The notes under the pieces: generated by a model
Databases searched by the model: none
The model's input: the letters and a program-made list of their open reading frames with translations, nothing else
Told to the model about the DNA's origin: nothing
Position numbers and translations under genes: made by a program
Shown here: in pieces, positions 61,740-64,000 of the stretch
How the letters are laid out: every line of letters starts with the position of its first letter
Numbering within the stretch: position 1 is the first letter of the stretch
NCBI GenBank assembly: GCA_905479945.1
Contig: CAJQOP010000007.1
Location: forward strand, 39,965-103,964
From: an uncultured Glaciecola sp.
GTDB taxonomy: Bacteria; Pseudomonadota; Gammaproteobacteria; Enterobacterales; Alteromonadaceae
Direction of reading: 5' to 3'
DNA length: 64,000 bases

Positions 61740-61755
61740 CTGTATAACCATACAG
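61740..61755. promoter_or_regulatory. LexA (SOS) box upstream of recA
   Basis: CTGT-ATAACCAT-ACAG fits the CTGT-N8-ACAG LexA consensus exactly, with TA flanks on both sides. A second half-site (ACTGTATTT) follows at 61763. It supports SOS control of recA. Confidence 0.92.
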
Positions 61756-61883
61756 TTGCAATACTGTATTTCAATATTTTTTTATGTTTATGAATTTATT
61801 AATATTTTTATTTGGGATCAGCTAACTCAATATGTTTGAAGTGAGTGAGTTAATGTCTAATACGCATACTAGCGCAGTAAAGT

Positions 61884-62384
61884 TTAGCTGTTAACTAGGC
61901 TGTCGATCAGTTCTGTTAGAGCAAGGCCAATGGCTTGTTGACGAACTTGATATCGGTCGCCACTAAAGCATCGCGAAAAGCTTCTATTATTGCTTTCAGT
62001 TGCAATGGCAAACCATACCAAACCTACAGGTTTTGTTGCCGTACCGCCGCCAGGCCCAGCTACACCGCTAATAGAAATACACAAATCAGCAGCGCTTTTA
62101 CGCAGGCCACCTTGCGCCATTTCCAAAACAACCTCAGAAGATACGGCACCATGTATTGCCAACGTATCCAAACTAACATTTACTTCTTCATTTTTTGCTT
62201 GATTTGAATAGGTCACCCATGACCTCTCGAACCATTGCGACGAACCCGCAACTTCAGTTATTGCAAATGCCACACCGCCACCGGTACAAGATTCAACGCT
62301 TGATACTTTTTTACCGCGCGCAAGGAGCTCTTGCCCTAAGGTGTGCGAGAGTGATTCAACAGTTTTTGCAGTTAAGTTTTGCAA
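61884..62384 (-). CDS. pncC: Nicotinamide-nucleotide amidase PncC (CinA C-terminal family)
   Basis: 166 residues. The family motifs VSSVESCTGGGVAFAITEVAGSSQWF, GAVSSEVVLEMAQGGLRKSAADLCISISGVAGPGGGTATKPVGLVWFAI contain the catalytic Ser in ESCTGGG and a Tyr in TYSN. Deamidates NMN in NAD recycling. This short form lacks the MoCF-like N-terminal domain of full CinA. Sits between recA and mutS as in many Gammaproteobacteria. Divergent from mutS. Confidence 0.95.
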   Translation of the reverse strand: MQNLTAKTVESLSHTLGQELLARGKKVSSVESCTGGGVAFAITEVAGSSQWFERSWVTYSNQAKNEEVNVSLDTLAIHGAVSSEVVLEMAQGGLRKSAADLCISISGVAGPGGGTATKPVGLVWFAIATESNNRSFSRCFSGDRYQVRQQAIGLALTELIDSLVNS

Positions 62385-62475
62385 TGTCTATTTATATCCC
62401 TGTGGTTTTCATTACAATGGCATCATATATTAAAGACAAGCTGAAGTTGTCACAATAGAAACCTTCTCAAAAAGC

Positions 62476-63963
62476 ATGCAAAACAATAATAACGAAAAAA
62501 ATAAAACAAACGCGCCAGCAAATACACCAATGATGACGCAATACCTAAGAATTAAAGCTGAATATCCAGATATTCTGATGTTTTATCGTATGGGCGACTT
62601 TTACGAATTATTTTTTGATGATGCAAAGAAAGCGTCAAACCTGCTTAATATATCGCTAACAGCACGCGGAAAGTCAGGCGGCGAGCCAATACCAATGGCC
62701 GGAGTACCCTACCACGCCGCAGAAACCTATTTAGCTAAACTGGTAAAAATGGGTGAATCAGTCGCTATATGCGAACAAATTGGTGACCCAGCAACAAGCA
62801 AAGGGCCGGTCGAGCGAGCAGTTCAGCGCATCGTCACGCCAGGAACAGTTACCGATGAAGCACTGCTAGAAGAATCAAAAGACTCGGTTTTACTCGCCAT
62901 TACAAAAGTAAACGATGTTTATGGTCTTGCTACAATTGACCTAACCAGCGGTAGGTTTATGATCTTTGATGCGCAAAGTGATGAGGCCTTTCAGGCGGAA
63001 TTGCAACGAATTCAACCCGCAGAAATTTTATATCCTGAACAATGCGCTTTTTTTCACCTTATTGAAAAATGCAAAGGCTTGCGCCGTCGTCCTCAGTGGG
63101 AATTCGATACCGACACCGCGAACCTCAAGCTTAATACTCAGTTTGGCACTAAAGAACTAGACGGTTTTGGTATAAATACCAATGCGATATCAATTGGTGC
63201 TGCCGGTTGCGTTTTGCAGTACGTGCAGGAAACTCAGCGTATTTCACTGCCTCACATTCGTAAAATTAGTCAGTACAGAGCAGATGAGTCGGTTCTAATG
63301 GATGCCGCAACGCAGCAAAACTTGGAATTGACCAAAACGCTATCAGGCAACACTGAAAACACGCTTTTCGCAGTGCTGAATAAAACAGCCACAGCAATGG
63401 GAAGTCGTTTATTACAGCGTTGGCTTCACCGCCCGATAACCAACAGAAAAGATTTATCATTTAGACAAAACACCATAGCGGAAGTGCAGCGCCAAGACTA
63501 CACGGTTCTGCAAGACTGGCTAAAACAAATAGGTGACCTTGAACGTATTTTGGCTCGTCTGGCGCTGCGCTCTGCTCGCCCAAGAGATTTTTCGCGCTTA
63601 AAAGAAGCGCTCAACACCCTTCCCAATTTACAGCAGTGGTTACAAGATTGTATTCCTTCATCTGAGAAGGGTTTATCTGAGCCAGCTCTATTACACAATG
63701 AGCAATCAAACAGTGAGCTATCAGACAGTGATCTATCAAACATTGAGCTATCAAACATTGAGCTATCAAACAAAGGCCCATTTGCTTCATTCAGCCAAGA
63801 GATTGGACAATACCCTGACATAGCTGAATTGCTAAACCGCGCAATAATAGATAACCCGCCAGTTGTGCTGCGAGATGGTGGCGTTATTGCCGAAGGTTAC
63901 TCTGAAGAACTTGACGAATTGCGAGCACTGTCTAAGGGCGCCACTACTTTCTTGACCAATTAG
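62476..63963 (+). CDS. mutS: DNA mismatch repair protein MutS, N-terminal part (frame broken)
   Basis: The frame gives 495 residues from ATG 62476: [43 protein letters not shown] (mismatch-binding FxE), the connector and core domains, and [19 protein letters not shown], close to the usual MutS residue positions. It stops at TAG 63961-63963, just after ATTFLTN. The lost part of MutS (about 350 residues in E. coli) includes the lever end, clamp and ATPase, so this product alone would be inactive. An insert of about 35 residues at 410-440 is built of 15-bp repeats. See the next entry for the frame. Confidence 0.9.
   Translation: MQNNNNEKNKTNAPANTPMMTQYLRIKAEYPDILMFYRMGDFYELFFDDAKKASNLLNISLTARGKSGGEPIPMAGVPYHAAETYLAKLVKMGESVAICEQIGDPATSKGPVERAVQRIVTPGTVTDEALLEESKDSVLLAITKVNDVYGLATIDLTSGRFMIFDAQSDEAFQAELQRIQPAEILYPEQCAFFHLIEKCKGLRRRPQWEFDTDTANLKLNTQFGTKELDGFGINTNAISIGAAGCVLQYVQETQRISLPHIRKISQYRADESVLMDAATQQNLELTKTLSGNTENTLFAVLNKTATAMGSRLLQRWLHRPITNRKDLSFRQNTIAEVQRQDYTVLQDWLKQIGDLERILARLALRSARPRDFSRLKEALNTLPNLQQWLQDCIPSSEKGLSEPALLHNEQSNSELSDSDLSNIELSNIELSNKGPFASFSQEIGQYPDIAELLNRAIIDNPPVVLRDGGVIAEGYSEELDELRALSKGATTFLTN
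63700..63774 (+). repeat. Five 15-bp tandem repeats inside mutS
   Basis: Units of the form GAGCTATCAAACATT at 63700, 63715, 63730, 63745 and 63760, coding for repeated (E/D)LSN(I/S) residues in an insert not found in E. coli MutS. The repeat is in-frame. Confidence 0.85.
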
Positions 63964-64000
63964 AGATAAGAGAGCGAGAGCGCACGGGCATTCCAACGCT
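63960..64000 (+). pseudogene. mutS: mutS continuation in the -1 frame after a probable one-base deletion
   Basis: From 63960 the other frame reads [13 protein letters not shown] to the window end, which is the conserved MutS continuation (E. coli LE-x-RERERTG). Putting one T back into AATTAGAG (to AATTTAGAG) gives [14 protein letters not shown] without a break. So the gene continues past the window but is broken here by a single-base loss. Confidence 0.85.

Noticed and set aside
1..64000. CRISPR arrays, tRNA or rRNA genes, insertion sequences, prophage
   Set aside because: No regularly spaced repeats with unique spacers, no cloverleaf-like segments noticed, no transposase or integrase frames. 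The tandem repeats found are short and local.

Overview
The window looks like chromosome of a marine gammaproteobacterium of the order Alteromonadales. The reasons are the AT-rich coding style, the block truC / DUF3549 / DUF3301 / csrB-like RNA / syd / queF / ppnN (close to the E. coli truC-csrB-syd-queF-ppnN order), a ccm operon abutting fliK/flhB-like genes, and the recA-pncC-mutS neighbourhood. I see no insertion sequences, prophage, CRISPR array, tRNA or rRNA genes. A species name cannot be given from sequence alone.

Layout: 1-4.7 kb holds the end of a TonB-dependent receptor, a DASS-type anion symporter, a secreted SGNH-like protein and a secreted M14 carboxypeptidase, probably a small nutrient-uptake group. 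4.7-13.9 kb is a housekeeping block: truC, DUF3549/DUF3301, a minus-strand CsrB-family small RNA of about 310 nt with an upstream UvrY/GacA-like box, a GNAT acetyltransferase, a DUF3192 lipoprotein, syd, queF, ppnN and an NAD-type isocitrate dehydrogenase. A secreted ComEA-like HhH protein follows.

14.6-40.5 kb is a surface-polysaccharide locus, all on the minus strand. It contains precursor genes (manC, galU, ugd), a WecA-like initiating transferase, a GDP-colitose set (gmm, colD, colC/fcl, gmd with manC), a WecG/TagA glycosyltransferase, Wzy, Wzx, Wzz and a very long SLBB/Wza export protein. Between Wzy and Wzx lies a tightly packed cassette without an obvious described counterpart: a SIS phosphoheptose-isomerase-like protein, a divergent dehydroquinate-synthase-like protein, an SDR, a CMP-sugar-type cytidylyltransferase, a D-2-hydroxyacid dehydrogenase, a 2-keto-acid hydratase (FAH fold), a DUF115/MptE-like protein and a Gfo/Idh/MocA oxidoreductase. 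There is no NeuB/KdsA-type synthase. I infer a CMP-activated acidic sugar or carbasugar made by an unusual route; this is the best candidate here for an undescribed system.

40.7-43.8 kb carries a POT peptide transporter, a small membrane protein and galE. 43.8-52.2 kb carries mlaA and the complete ccmABCDEFGHI operon for c-type cytochrome maturation. 52.4-55.3 kb carries fliK-like and FlhB-C-like genes. 55.5-60.3 kb encodes urate breakdown: PuuD, UraH, UraD, PuuE, AllE and AllA, lacking only allantoate amidohydrolase. The window ends with recA (SOS box), pncC and mutS. The mutS frame breaks at 63961, and a single missing base would restore the conserved MutS sequence, so this is either a mutator allele or a sequence error.
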